Source: Blastococcus sp. TML/M2B
GTDB lineage: Bacteria; Actinomycetota; Actinomycetes; Mycobacteriales; Geodermatophilaceae
Direction: 5' to 3'
NCBI RefSeq assembly: GCF_016612865.1
Contig: NZ_JAENZZ010000001.1
Location: 1,178,001 to 1,242,000, forward strand
Length of the DNA stretch: 64,000 bases
Position 1 is the first letter of the stretch, and the number at the start of each line of letters is the position of its first letter. Under the pieces are notes generated by a model. It saw nothing but the letters and a program-made list of their open reading frames with translations, was not told where the DNA came from and did not search any database. The position numbers and the translations under genes are program-made. This document shows, one piece after another, positions 1-9,493 of the stretch.

Positions 1-1259
<1,259 letters not shown>

Positions 1260-1306
1260 GGTGAGCCTCTCTGTGCGGCGGATGGTGCGGGGTCGGGATG
1301 GATGTG

Positions 1307-1741
1307 TCAGGCGTCGGTGGGTCGTGCGAGGCAGTCCGGGCAGCGGCCCCAGTAGACGACCTCGGCCTCGTCGATCGCGAAGCCCGCGTCGTCGCTGACG
1401 GTCAGGCAGGGGGCCTCCCCGACCGCGCAGTCGACGTCGACGATGGCGCCGCACGACCGGCAGACCAGGTGGTGGTGGTTGTCGCCGATCCGGGCCTCGT
1501 AGCGTGCCACCGAGCCCTCCGGCTGGAAACGGCGGACCAGTCCCACGTCGGTGAGCGTCCGCAGCACGTCGTAGACGGCCTGGTGCGAGACCGGCCCCGA
1601 CGTCCGGCGCACGGCGCTGATGAGCGAGTCGGTGTCGGCGTGCGGGCTGGCGTGGACGGCGGCCAGGACGGCCAGCCGCGGCCGGGTCACCCGCAGCGCG
1701 GCGCTGCGCAGCATCGACTCGTACTCGGGGGGCGTCGGCAT
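1307..1741 (-). CDS. furA: Fur-family peroxide/iron regulator, FurA-like
   Basis: A Fur-family repressor of 144 residues. The N-terminal winged helix ([20 protein letters not shown], then the recognition region [14 protein letters not shown]) is followed by the metal-binding dimerisation half with [12 protein letters not shown] and a second pair CPDC, which form the expected structural zinc and sensory sites. The start at 1741 was chosen because it begins the family homology; in-frame codons further upstream would add 26 unrelated residues. It is transcribed toward katG and very probably represses it together with itself, as FurA does in mycobacteria. Peroxide or iron as the signal is inferred from that family. 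Confidence 0.9.
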   Translation of the reverse strand: MPTPPEYESMLRSAALRVTRPRLAVLAAVHASPHADTDSLISAVRRTSGPVSHQAVYDVLRTLTDVGLVRRFQPEGSVARYEARIGDNHHHLVCRSCGAIVDVDCAVGEAPCLTVSDDAGFAIDEAEVVYWGRCPDCLARPTDA

Positions 1742-1766
1742 GGGGTCGAGTCTGCCGTCCAATCCG

Positions 1767-1775
1767 GAATCATTC
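1767..1775. promoter_or_regulatory. Candidate FurA operator upstream of furA
   Basis: A nine-base palindrome GAATCATTC sits in a locally AT-rich patch 26-34 bases upstream of the furA start. Fur proteins bind AT-rich dyads and mycobacterial furA is autoregulated from such a site, so this is a plausible operator. It is short and could be chance. Confidence 0.4.
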
Positions 1776-1824
1776 AAGATGAGGTGCCGGCCCGCTCGTC
1801 GGACCCGCGTGGTACCCATGACGC

Positions 1825-2454
1825 GTGGGGGTGCGTGTGCGGAGCCTGGTGGCCCGGGTGGTCGGTGCCGCCGTCGTGGCCTCGCTGCTGCTCGTCGCCG
1901 CCACCGCGCTGGCCATCTGGTGGACGGCGCGGCAGGACTCCCGCCCGCCGTCCGACGCGATCGTGGTGCTCGGGTCCGCGCAGTACAACGGCGTCCCCTC
2001 CTCGATCTTCGAGGCCCGGCTCGAGCACGCGATCTCGCTGCACGACGCCGGCGTCGCGCCGGTGATCGTGACCGTCGGCGGCAAGGCCGCCGGTGACGCC
2101 TTCACCGAGGCCGAGGCCGGTCGCGACTACCTGGCGCAGGCCGGCGTCCCGGCCGAGGCGCTGCTCGCGGTGCCCGAGGGCGTGGACACCCTGGAGAGCA
2201 TGCGCGCCGTCGCCGCGGCCTTCGACGAGCGCGGCTGGACCGACGCCGTCCTGGTCACCGACCCGTGGCACGCGATGCGGGCGGAGCGCATGGCGTCCGA
2301 CGCCGGGCTCACCGTGCAGAGCTCGCCGACCCGCCAGGGGCCCGCGGTGCAGACTCGCGTGACGCAGTTCCGCTACATCATGCGGGAGACGGCGGCCTAC
2401 CTCCTGTACCGCGTGACGGGGGAGTCGGTCGCCGGCGCTCCCGGGATCGGCTGA
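1825..2454 (+). CDS. YdcF/SanA-like DUF218 membrane protein
   Basis: A 209-residue protein of the DUF218 (YdcF/SanA/ElyC) family. One N-terminal membrane anchor is followed by a soluble domain with the family hallmarks: [14 protein letters not shown], a GG turn in [18 protein letters not shown] and [13 protein letters not shown]. Family members act at the cell envelope, but their reaction is not settled. It starts with a GTG at 1825 and diverges from furA. The next gene begins 10 bases after its stop, so it may be co-transcribed with the dnaG group. Confidence 0.8.
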   Translation: MGVRVRSLVARVVGAAVVASLLLVAATALAIWWTARQDSRPPSDAIVVLGSAQYNGVPSSIFEARLEHAISLHDAGVAPVIVTVGGKAAGDAFTEAEAGRDYLAQAGVPAEALLAVPEGVDTLESMRAVAAAFDERGWTDAVLVTDPWHAMRAERMASDAGLTVQSSPTRQGPAVQTRVTQFRYIMRETAAYLLYRVTGESVAGAPGIG

Positions 2455-2464
2455 GGGGGGCACG

Positions 2465-2977
2465 GTGCTCGAACCGGGCAAGGCCGGCACGCTCGGGGCG
2501 GGCAAGGGCGTCGTCCCGGTGCTGTCCGACGGCGTGGTCGTGGCCGCGCTCCGGGCGTCGAGCTGGAAGGAGCAGGCGACGGCCGTCGTCGGCGGGCGCG
2601 AGTGGGTGTTCAGCAAGCGCGAGGGCGAGCTGCGCGGGCGCTGGGCCGACGACCCGGAGGACGCCGTCCGCCTGCGGGCGCGCCAGACGTCCTTCTGGAA
2701 GGGCACCTGGTCCGCGGAACTCGACGGCGTCCCGGTCGAGGTGTCGAGCCTGTCGTACTGGAAGGGCACCCACCGCTTCGTCTCCGGTGGCCGGCAGGTC
2801 GCGCACAGCGGCTCGACCGGCGGCTGGTCCCCGCGGCCGACGCTGACGGCCGACCCGGCGATGTCCCTGGAGCACCAGGTCTTCCTGCTGTTCCTCGAGC
2901 GCGTCATCATGCGGCGGAACGCCACGGCGGTGGTGGCGGCGACGGCGGGGGCCGCCGTGGCCGGGGGGGCGTCCTGA
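2465..2977 (+). CDS. Conserved hypothetical protein upstream of dnaG
   Basis: A 170-residue protein that I do not recognise with certainty. It is rich in Trp and Arg with beta-strand-like repeats (SSWKEQATAVV, REWVFSKREGELRG, SFWKGTWSAEL, SYWKGTHRFV), a pattern that could be a small tubby/LURP-one-like or scramblase-like barrel, but this is a guess. The C-terminus (VVAATAGAAVAGGAS) is hydrophobic. Its stop overlaps the dnaG start as ATGA, so it is translationally coupled with primase. GTG start at 2465. Confidence 0.65.
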   Translation: MLEPGKAGTLGAGKGVVPVLSDGVVVAALRASSWKEQATAVVGGREWVFSKREGELRGRWADDPEDAVRLRARQTSFWKGTWSAELDGVPVEVSSLSYWKGTHRFVSGGRQVAHSGSTGGWSPRPTLTADPAMSLEHQVFLLFLERVIMRRNATAVVAATAGAAVAGGAS

Positions 2978-4860
2978 TGGCCGGCCGTGGACGCATCCGC
3001 GCCGCGGACATCGCGCTGGTCCGCGAGCGCTCGCGGATCGACGAGATCGTCGGCGAGCACCTGCAGCTGAAGAACGCCGGCGGGGGCAGCCTCAAGGGGC
3101 TGTGCCCGTTCCACGACGAGAAGTCGCCGTCGTTCCAGGTGACGCCGTCGAGGGGTCTCTACCACTGCTTCGGTTGCGGGGTGGGCGGCGACGTCATCTC
3201 CTTCATCCAGCAGATCGACCACCTCGCGTTCTCCGAGGCCGTCGAGCTGCTGGCCAACCGGGCGAACATCGAGCTCAAGTACGAGGACGACGGCGGCCGG
3301 CCCACCGCGGGCCCCGACCGCGCGTCGGTCGGCCAGCGCGCGCGGCTGGTCGCGGCCAACGCCGCCGCGGCCGCCTTCTACGCCGAGCAGCTGGGCACGC
3401 CCGACGCCGCCCCCGCCCGGCAGTTCCTCGCCGAGCGCGGCTTCGACCGGCAGGTGGCGCTGGACTTCGGCTGCGGGTTCGCCCCCGGCGGCTGGGACGC
3501 GCTCACCCGGCACCTGCGGGCGGCCGGCTACACCCAGAACGAGCTGGTCACCGCGGGGCTGGCCAAGGAGTCCTCGCGCGGCACGCTGATCGACCGCTTC
3601 CACCGGCGGCTGGTGTGGCCGATCCGGGACATCACCGGGGACGTCATCGGCTTCGGCGCCCGCAAGCTGATGGACGACGACCCCGGCCCCAAGTACCTGA
3701 ACACCCCCGAGACGCCGCTCTACAAGAAGAGCACCGTGCTGTACGGCATCGAGCGGGCCAAGCGGGACATCGCCAAGCGGCACCAGGCCGTCGTCGTCGA
3801 GGGCTACACCGACGTCATGGCCTGCCACCTGGCCGGCGTCACCACCGCCGTCGCCTCGTGCGGCACCGCCTTCGGCGGCGAGCACATCAGCGTGCTGCGC
3901 CGGCTGCTCATGGACCAGGACGAGTTCCGCGGGGAGGTGGTCTACACCTTCGACGGCGACGCCGCGGGCCAGGCCGCCGCGATGAAGACGTTCAAGGAGG
4001 ACCAGCGCTTCGTCGCGCAGACCTTCGTCGCCGTCGAGCCCGACGGTCGGGACCCCTGCGAGCTGCGCCAGGAGCACGGGGACGCCGCCGTGCGCGACCT
4101 CATCGCCCGGCGCTCGCCGCTGATCGAGTTCGTGCTCAAGACGACGCTCGCCGAGTACGACCTGGACACGGTGGAGGGCCGGGTCGCCGCGCTGGAGAAG
4201 ACCGCGCCGCTGCTCGCCCAGATCAAGGACCACGCGCTGCGCCCCGCGTACGCGCGGCGGCTCGCCTCGCTGATCGGCGACACCGACGAGGCCGACGTGC
4301 TGGAGCGGGTGCGCCGGCACACCGGGGACGGCGGGCAGCAGTCCCGCGGGCGCCGGCCCCGCCCGCCGCAACGCACGCCGGACGACGCCGCGCTCGCGGT
4401 CGAGCGGGAGGCGGTCAAGGCCGCGCTGCAGGCGCCCGAGCTGGCCGGGCCGGCGTTCGACGCCGTCCCGGCCGCGGCCTACACCGATCCGGACTACGCG
4501 GCGGTGGCCGCCGCGGTCGCGGGCACCGGGGGAGCGGCGGCCGCGACGGTGACCGGCCCCGCGTGGCTGGACCTGGTGGCCGAGCAGTGCGACCGGGATA
4601 GCGCCCGCGCTCAGCTGACCGCGCTGGCGGTGGAGCCGCTGCGCTCGACCGGCGCCGCGGACGCCGGGTACGTCACCGCGGTGATGGCCCGGCTGCAGGA
4701 GATGGCGACGGTCCGCGAGATCGCCGGCCTCAAGGGGCGGCTGCAGCGGATGAACCCGGTCGAGAGCGGCGACGAGTACATGAAGGCGTTCAAGCAGCTC
4801 ATGGACCTGGAGCAGCTGGCGATCTCGCTGCGCAAGCGCGCCATCGGGGGGCTGGGGTGA
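2977..4860 (+). CDS. dnaG: DNA primase DnaG
   Basis: Replicative primase, 627 residues, which synthesises RNA primers at the fork. The CHC2-type zinc finger has Cys43, His46, Cys64 and Cys67 (CPFHDEKSPSF...CFGCG). The Toprim catalytic core follows, with VVVEGYTDVMA (catalytic Glu) and the acidic TFDGDAAGQ motif. A C-terminal helicase-interacting region begins after the linker rich in Arg and Pro. Length and domain order are typical for actinobacteria. The ATG overlaps the stop of the preceding gene by one base, and the following gene starts at a GTG inside its 3' end, which gives an operon of at least three genes. Confidence 0.97.
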   Translation: MAGRGRIRAADIALVRERSRIDEIVGEHLQLKNAGGGSLKGLCPFHDEKSPSFQVTPSRGLYHCFGCGVGGDVISFIQQIDHLAFSEAVELLANRANIELKYEDDGGRPTAGPDRASVGQRARLVAANAAAAAFYAEQLGTPDAAPARQFLAERGFDRQVALDFGCGFAPGGWDALTRHLRAAGYTQNELVTAGLAKESSRGTLIDRFHRRLVWPIRDITGDVIGFGARKLMDDDPGPKYLNTPETPLYKKSTVLYGIERAKRDIAKRHQAVVVEGYTDVMACHLAGVTTAVASCGTAFGGEHISVLRRLLMDQDEFRGEVVYTFDGDAAGQAAAMKTFKEDQRFVAQTFVAVEPDGRDPCELRQEHGDAAVRDLIARRSPLIEFVLKTTLAEYDLDTVEGRVAALEKTAPLLAQIKDHALRPAYARRLASLIGDTDEADVLERVRRHTGDGGQQSRGRRPRPPQRTPDDAALAVEREAVKAALQAPELAGPAFDAVPAAAYTDPDYAAVAAAVAGTGGAAAATVTGPAWLDLVAEQCDRDSARAQLTALAVEPLRSTGAADAGYVTAVMARLQEMATVREIAGLKGRLQRMNPVESGDEYMKAFKQLMDLEQLAISLRKRAIGGLG

Positions 4861-5411
4861 GCCTGCTGGACGCGGTGCGACGGCGGTTCGCCCGCGCCCC
4901 GGAGGCCGTGCGCGCCGCCCTGCCAGGCGACGAGGAGGCGCTGGCGTGGGGCGCGCTGACCCGCGACGAGGGCTGGCTGGTGGCCACCGACCGCGGGCTG
5001 CGCCGGGTGGGTGCCGACGGCGTCGCCGGCGAGCCGCTGCCGTGGCACGAGATCGCGTCGGCGCGGTGGACGGCGGCTGGCCAGGTGGGCGGGGCGTTCC
5101 TGGTCACCCCGCTGAGCGAGGTGGAGCCGGGCGTGCAGGCGCGCGGGCCGGTGCAGCGGCACGCGCTCACCGACGCGGGGGAGCTGCCCGCCGTCGTGCG
5201 CCGGCGGGTGGACCAGACGGTCGTGGCCAGCCAGCGCTCGCCGCTGCCCGGGCGGGGCGGCGTGCTGCTCGTCGCGCGGCGCATCCCCGGCCAGGCCGGG
5301 CGGGAGTGGACCGTCGTCTTCGACGACGACGCCGACCGCGCCGATCCGGTGGCTCGCGAGCACGCCCGCCAGAAGCTGGCCGACGTCGTGGCCGCGGAGC
5401 AGCCCGAGTAG
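4857..5411 (+). CDS. Conserved hypothetical protein coupled to dnaG
   Basis: A 184-residue soluble protein starting at a GTG that overlaps the dnaG stop, so translation is coupled. The first half (WGALTRDEGWLVATDRGLRR, LPWHEIASARW) resembles bacterial PH-like domains, in which a WLVATD/G-L strand is common; the assignment is tentative. No catalytic motif is visible. The C-terminus is acidic. Confidence 0.7.
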   Translation: MSLLDAVRRRFARAPEAVRAALPGDEEALAWGALTRDEGWLVATDRGLRRVGADGVAGEPLPWHEIASARWTAAGQVGGAFLVTPLSEVEPGVQARGPVQRHALTDAGELPAVVRRRVDQTVVASQRSPLPGRGGVLLVARRIPGQAGREWTVVFDDDADRADPVAREHARQKLADVVAAEQPE

Positions 5412-5412
5412 G

Positions 5413-5622
5413 TCAGCGGGGCGCGTCGCTGCCCATGCGGCTGCGGATCGAGGAGAAGGCGTCGTCGGCGCGGGCCTGGGCCATGCCGGCGAGGCTCTGC
5501 AGGCGCGGGTCGTCCTTCGCGCGGTCCCAGCCGCGCCGGATCTGCTCGTAGCGCTCGCGCCCGGCGCGCGCGCCGAGCACGTAGCCGGCACCGAATCCGG
5601 CCAGGAACGACAGCTTCGCCAC
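5413..5622 (-). CDS. Small YtxH-like membrane protein
   Basis: A 69-residue protein. One glycine-rich membrane segment (FLAGFGAGYVLGARAG) is followed by a charged helix (RERYEQIRRGWDRAKDD), the layout of YtxH-like small membrane proteins. The GTG at 5622 was chosen because GGAGG lies just upstream and the membrane segment follows at once; longer frames would add 32 unrelated residues. It converges with the preceding gene and has no known reaction. Confidence 0.7.
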   Translation of the reverse strand: MAKLSFLAGFGAGYVLGARAGRERYEQIRRGWDRAKDDPRLQSLAGMAQARADDAFSSIRSRMGSDAPR

Positions 5623-5764
5623 GGGGTCCTCCAGGGCAACGGGGGCAGAACAGTGGATGACGCTACCTGTGAGCACCGTCGCTCCGGACACGGCCGAGGG
5701 GGCTGAGGGACGCCGCAACCGTTGCGGTAGTCTCGTCGGGCCAGCGGGTGCTCGCGCCCGCTCG

Positions 5765-5837
5765 TCCCCCGTAGCTCAATTGGCAGAGCATGCGACTGTT
5801 AATCGCAGGGTTACTGGTTCAAGTCCAGTCGGGGGAG
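5765..5837 (+). tRNA. tRNA-Asn (anticodon GTT)
   Basis: A complete cloverleaf: acceptor stem TCCCCCG/CGGGGGA, D arm GCTC...GAGC, anticodon stem TGCGA/TCGCA with loop CTGTTAA (anticodon GTT), and T arm ACTGG/CCAGT around TTCAAGT. CCA is not encoded. Its 3' half is the likely attachment site of the adjacent integrative element. Confidence 0.97.
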
Positions 5838-5839
5838 CA
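5811..5839. other. Putative att core at the 3' end of tRNA-Asn
   Basis: The T arm and acceptor stem of the tRNA lie only 110 bases before an integrase gene that reads away from it. Tyrosine integrases commonly recombine at exactly this part of a tRNA gene. I do not see a second copy of the tRNA 3' end in the window, so the other end would lie beyond the right edge. Confidence 0.6.
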
Positions 5840-5843
5840 AGCC

Positions 5844-5882
5844 AAGCCCCTGACCAGCGGAGACGCCGGTCAGGGGCTTTTC
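5844..5882 (+). terminator. Rho-independent terminator after tRNA-Asn
   Basis: A perfect 12-bp stem (AAGCCCCTGACC pairing with GGTCAGGGGCTT) around a 12-base loop, ending in a short T run. It insulates the tRNA from the integrase. Confidence 0.85.
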
Positions 5883-5947
5883 TATTGTCTCTGTCACACG
5901 GGTCAGGCACTCTTAAGGCACTCTTTACTTAGCGCCGGAGGTGCCTG

Positions 5948-7199
5948 GTGGGCCGTCCCCCGCTGCCGCTGGGCACCAGCGGCAAGGTCCTGTTCGCCAC
6001 GCTGCCCAACGGCCGGGTCAAGGCCCGGGTCAAGTTTCGCGACTACGACGGCAGGGTCCGATTGGTGTCCAAGGTGGGGCCTTCGCGCGCCGCCGCCGAA
6101 CGGGCGCTAAAAGCCGAGTGCACCAGCCGCCAGGCGCCCGGCGGCGTCGGCGCCCTCACTGCCGCGACACGAATGGCCACGTTGGCCGATGCCTGGATCG
6201 AGGCCGACCACGGCTGGTCGACCGGCACGCAGCGCACCTACCGCTCGGTGGTCAGCAAGCAGGTCAAGCCGGCCCTCGGTCAACTCTGCATCCGCGAGGT
6301 GACCCCCGGCGTGATCAGCCGGGCGCTGGCCGCCATCGCCAAGAGCAGCGGACCGGGGGCGGCCAAGACCGCGCGGGCGTGCCTTTCCGGGATGTTCACG
6401 ATGGCGATCCGGGACGGCGCCGCCGCGGTCAACCCGGTCCGCGACGCCACTGCCAAGATCAGTACCGGCAAGCGAGCGCCGCGTGCCCTGAGCTGCGGCA
6501 GAGACCGGACGACTCGTCGAGCTGTTCCGGACCAGCGACCGCGCGGTCCAGATCGACTTGCCCGACATCGTCGACTGGATGCTCGCCACCGGCTGCCGGA
6601 TCGGCGAAGGGCTGGCCCTGCGGTACGGCACCAACGGCGACGGGAAGCCGATCCTGGATCTCGAGGCCGGGACCTGGGAGGTGAACGCCACCGTGGTCCG
6701 CATTCCAGGCGCTGGGCTGACGGTCCAGCCGCGTCCGAAGACCACGGCCGGCTGGCGGATCATCGCGCTGCCCGAATTCGCCGTCCGGATGCTGGAGGAC
6801 CGGCGGGCGAGTTCTCTCCGGCAGACGGACGCTGAGGTCGTATTCCCTCCGCCGCTGAACGGCGCCCTGCGGGATCCGTCGAACGTCTCAGGAGGCCTCC
6901 GCCAGTTGCTCGACTCGTTCGAGTGTGAGACCTGCGGGGGAACGGGCTATCAGCTCGACAAGGACGGGTCCTTCAGGGCCGGGGCAGGTGGGCGACGCAT
7001 CCGCTGCGAGGAGGGGCCCTGGTCGTGGGTCACCTCGCACACCTTCCGCAAGACCGTCGCCACGCGCCTCGACGAGGCCGGCCTCAGCCCGCGGCAGGTG
7101 GCCGACCAGTTGGGCCACGCCAACCCGTCGATGACCCTCGACGTCTACTTCGGCAGGCAGGTCGTCAGCGCCGAGGCAGCGCGGGTGCTGAACCGCTGA
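5948..7199 (+). CDS. int: Tyrosine integrase, one-base frameshift
   Basis: Site-specific recombinase that would integrate and excise the element at tRNA-Asn. The N-terminal part is an arm-type DNA-binding region (ATLPNGRVKARVKF), then a core-binding domain, then the catalytic domain with the first Arg in ATGCRIGEGLAL, His-x-x-Arg in HTFRKTVATR, LGH, and the nucleophile region TLDVYFGR. One extra base at about 6494 breaks the frame; removal joins RALS to AAETGRLVELFRTS and gives 416 residues. Between these motifs lies an unusual Cys-rich insert (CETCGGTG...C). If the shift is real, the element is stuck; I think sequence error is likelier because both halves are intact. Confidence 0.9.
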
Positions 7200-7254
7200 G
7201 CTGGATCGCCGTGAAGTCCTGGCACGACGGCGGGGCGGCGTTCACTGCCGCCGC

Positions 7255-7458
7255 TCACCCCGCTCGATCGGCGCGCCCTGCTTCCGCCTGCTCATGCAGC
7301 CACGCGGTCACGTCGGCGCGCCGGTAGACGACGCGTCGTCCCACACGGAAGCTGTGCGGCCCCGTGCCACGGTGCCGCCAGTACCTCAACGTGGAGACGG
7401 GCGAGCGCATGATCAGGGCAACCTCGGCCGTGGTCAGCAGGTCATCGGCGTTGTCCAT
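7255..7458 (-). CDS. xis: Excisionase-like helix-turn-helix protein
   Basis: A 67-residue MerR-like DNA-binding protein (LLTTAEVALIMRSPVSTLRYWRHRGTGP, then FRVGRRVVYRRADVTAWL), the usual form of excisionases and small regulators in actinobacterial integrative elements. It is convergent with the integrase. The ATG at 7458 begins the homology. A role in excision is inferred from position. Confidence 0.8.
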   Translation of the reverse strand: MDNADDLLTTAEVALIMRSPVSTLRYWRHRGTGPHSFRVGRRVVYRRADVTAWLHEQAEAGRADRAG

Positions 7459-7699
7459 GACGAACCTCTCTGGTCTCTTGACGCCGCCCGCGGGGAGGCC
7501 CTGCATCGCAAGGTAGGGCGAGGTATGGACAGCTCGTCTGCGCCGCGTATCGGTGGAGGCGAACGAAACCATGCACGTGATACGAACTGAGGTGTCCGCC
7601 TGACGAGAGGGTCACTTCAACTGAGTCACCGCAACGAGGAGCCCTAGGGTTCGAACGGCAGCTGTGATGACGTGGCCGGGGTGGAAGGGGGCCTGCGCT

Positions 7700-8926
7700 A
7701 TGCCAGTGGGCCAGCACAGTGCGGCGGCATCGGCCTCGGGCTACCTGTACCAGACCTCATGGGCGCTCCTGGAATTGCTGCGTCAGGCGCCTCACCGGCC
7801 GGATCAGGCACTCACGCTAGAAATGCACGACGACATCGCGTGGGAGGACGCGTCCGGAAACCCCACGGAGTTGCTTCAGGCGAAGCTGCACCGAAAGGCG
7901 AATGCCGGGCTTGGTGACAGGGATACGGACGTCTGGAAGACGCTGGGGAACTGGATGGCGCGATCGGACGCTACCGACCCAAACGGCGCCGATCTCGCCC
8001 TTGTCACCACATCCACTGCACAACCTGGCACCGCCGCATACCTGCTACGCCCTGCCCCTGCGACCCGCGACGAGCCCGCTGCGGCCCGGCTGCTCCTGGG
8101 GGCCGCAGAGGAGTCGACCGCGCGGGCAACCGAGGCAGCACGGGAGAAGTTTCGCGGCCTCTCGTCAGCGGCTAGGACGACTCTCCTGGTGAAGGTGCGG
8201 GTCTTAGACGGAGCCGTGCAGCCGCAGGACATCGACGCTGCGGTGCGGGGAGCGTTGGCACTGGGGCTTCCCCAGGGGGAGCTGGCCCAGAGTCGGTTCG
8301 TGGCCGAGGTCCGCCGCTGGTGGGACGGGGTGGCCGTCGACATGCTGGCCGGCCGGCGACCAGCCCTTGAGGTTGGACAGCTCCAGGCGTTCCTCCAGGA
8401 CCTCCGCAACGGCTTTGGTCCGGACAGTCTCCGGACGACGATCCAGCTCGAGGACGTCGCCGAGGAGGACGTCCTGCAGTACGACGACGCGTTATTCGTC
8501 AGCCAGATGAAGCTGGTGTCCTATCCGCTGGATAACCTGCGCCGCGCTGTCATCGACTACCACCGCGCCGTCACGCAGGAGACTCAGTGGCTCGGTGAAA
8601 GTCTGCTGGAGCTCCACGAGCTGCGCCGGTTCGAGGAAACCCTGCGTGATGAATGGGCCCGGGCGTTCACCGACATGCTAGACGAGCTCGCTGGCGGCGT
8701 CGACGAGTACGACTCGAACACCGTGGAGGAGGTCACGAAGATCAAAGCCGGCAAGCTCCTGCTGCGGCGGCTTCTCGGCTCGACCGCGGTGACCGTCCGG
8801 GAGCACTACACCGATCCGTTCTTTGCTCGAGGCAAGCGACATGAGCTGGCGAACCGTGAGCAGGGAGGGATCGGCTGGCATCCCGACTTCGTCAGCCGGC
8901 TACAGGCGCTGGTCGCTACTGCGTGA
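7700..8926 (+). CDS. ABC-3C system effector with PD-(D/E)xK-like nuclease domain
   Basis: A 408-residue protein whose N-terminus (SGYLYQTSWALLELLRQ, then DDIAWED...ELLQAKLH) has the layout of the Cap4/DUF4297-type restriction-endonuclease fold: an acidic residue followed by Q-x-K. The C-terminal two thirds are helical with a terminal region (DPFFARGKRHELANREQGGIGWHPD) typical of ABC-three-component effectors. The ATG at 7700 has GAAGGGGG ten bases upstream. The two genes downstream supply the middle component and the ABC ATPase, so this is the probable DNA-cutting toxin of a three-gene defence system. Nuclease activity is predicted, not shown. Confidence 0.75.
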   Translation: MPVGQHSAAASASGYLYQTSWALLELLRQAPHRPDQALTLEMHDDIAWEDASGNPTELLQAKLHRKANAGLGDRDTDVWKTLGNWMARSDATDPNGADLALVTTSTAQPGTAAYLLRPAPATRDEPAAARLLLGAAEESTARATEAAREKFRGLSSAARTTLLVKVRVLDGAVQPQDIDAAVRGALALGLPQGELAQSRFVAEVRRWWDGVAVDMLAGRRPALEVGQLQAFLQDLRNGFGPDSLRTTIQLEDVAEEDVLQYDDALFVSQMKLVSYPLDNLRRAVIDYHRAVTQETQWLGESLLELHELRRFEETLRDEWARAFTDMLDELAGGVDEYDSNTVEEVTKIKAGKLLLRRLLGSTAVTVREHYTDPFFARGKRHELANREQGGIGWHPDFVSRLQALVATA

Positions 8927-9008
8927 GCAGAGCTCCGATGGGCCTGCTGGTCTTTGTGACCAGCGTGATTAACCTCCCGACAGAGATGCCACGAGGAGAT
9001 GACTTTCT

Positions 9009-9488
9009 GTGACGACTTGGCGGGAGCGGTCACCGGCGCAGGCGGCGATGTTGAACCCTGCACTGATGGCTCTCGTGACTGCGGCGGCCGCTAGCGAGTA
9101 CGAGAGGGCCGATGGTGGACCAATGCCATGGCCGCTCGCGTACCTGGTGGCGCCCATGGTGCTCCATTCAGGAACCCGTGCAGTGCTTCCGGGCAGCACC
9201 AGGACCCACCTCGCCAGCTGGCTCTCGTCCCACCCGGTCATCCACGCGGGGTTCGCCCGCAGAGCCCAGGGGCTCGCCGACCTGGTCCGCGAAGGAGTTC
9301 GGTTCGGACTGGCCAACTCCGTCCTCGTCGTCAACGACTTGGGCGGCGTCTCGGGCACGGTGAACACGCGACCGGCACGGGGCACCGAAACCGGCGAGCT
9401 CATCAGGAAGGCCGGCTTCGTCGGCAAGTGGCTCACCCAGGTCGACCAGCCGGCCACCGCGTTCGTCCTACTGGGCGTGGCACTCTAG
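9009..9488 (+). CDS. ABC-3C system middle component
   Basis: A 159-residue protein of the kind annotated as three-component ABC system middle component (DUF6521-like). Features are [16 protein letters not shown] near the start, [24 protein letters not shown], and a C-terminal [19 protein letters not shown]. The GTG start has GAGGAG ten bases upstream. Its job is presumed to be bridging effector and ATPase. It stands six bases before the ATPase gene, so the two are co-translated. Confidence 0.75.
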   Translation: MTTWRERSPAQAAMLNPALMALVTAAAASEYERADGGPMPWPLAYLVAPMVLHSGTRAVLPGSTRTHLASWLSSHPVIHAGFARRAQGLADLVREGVRFGLANSVLVVNDLGGVSGTVNTRPARGTETGELIRKAGFVGKWLTQVDQPATAFVLLGVAL

Positions 9489-9493
9489 CCGCC

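Noticed and set aside
1774-4371. A very long open frame on the minus strand opposite dnaG
   Set aside because: High-GC third-position artefact. The opposite strand encodes DnaG with clear zinc-finger and Toprim motifs; the antisense product is low-complexity and matches nothing.
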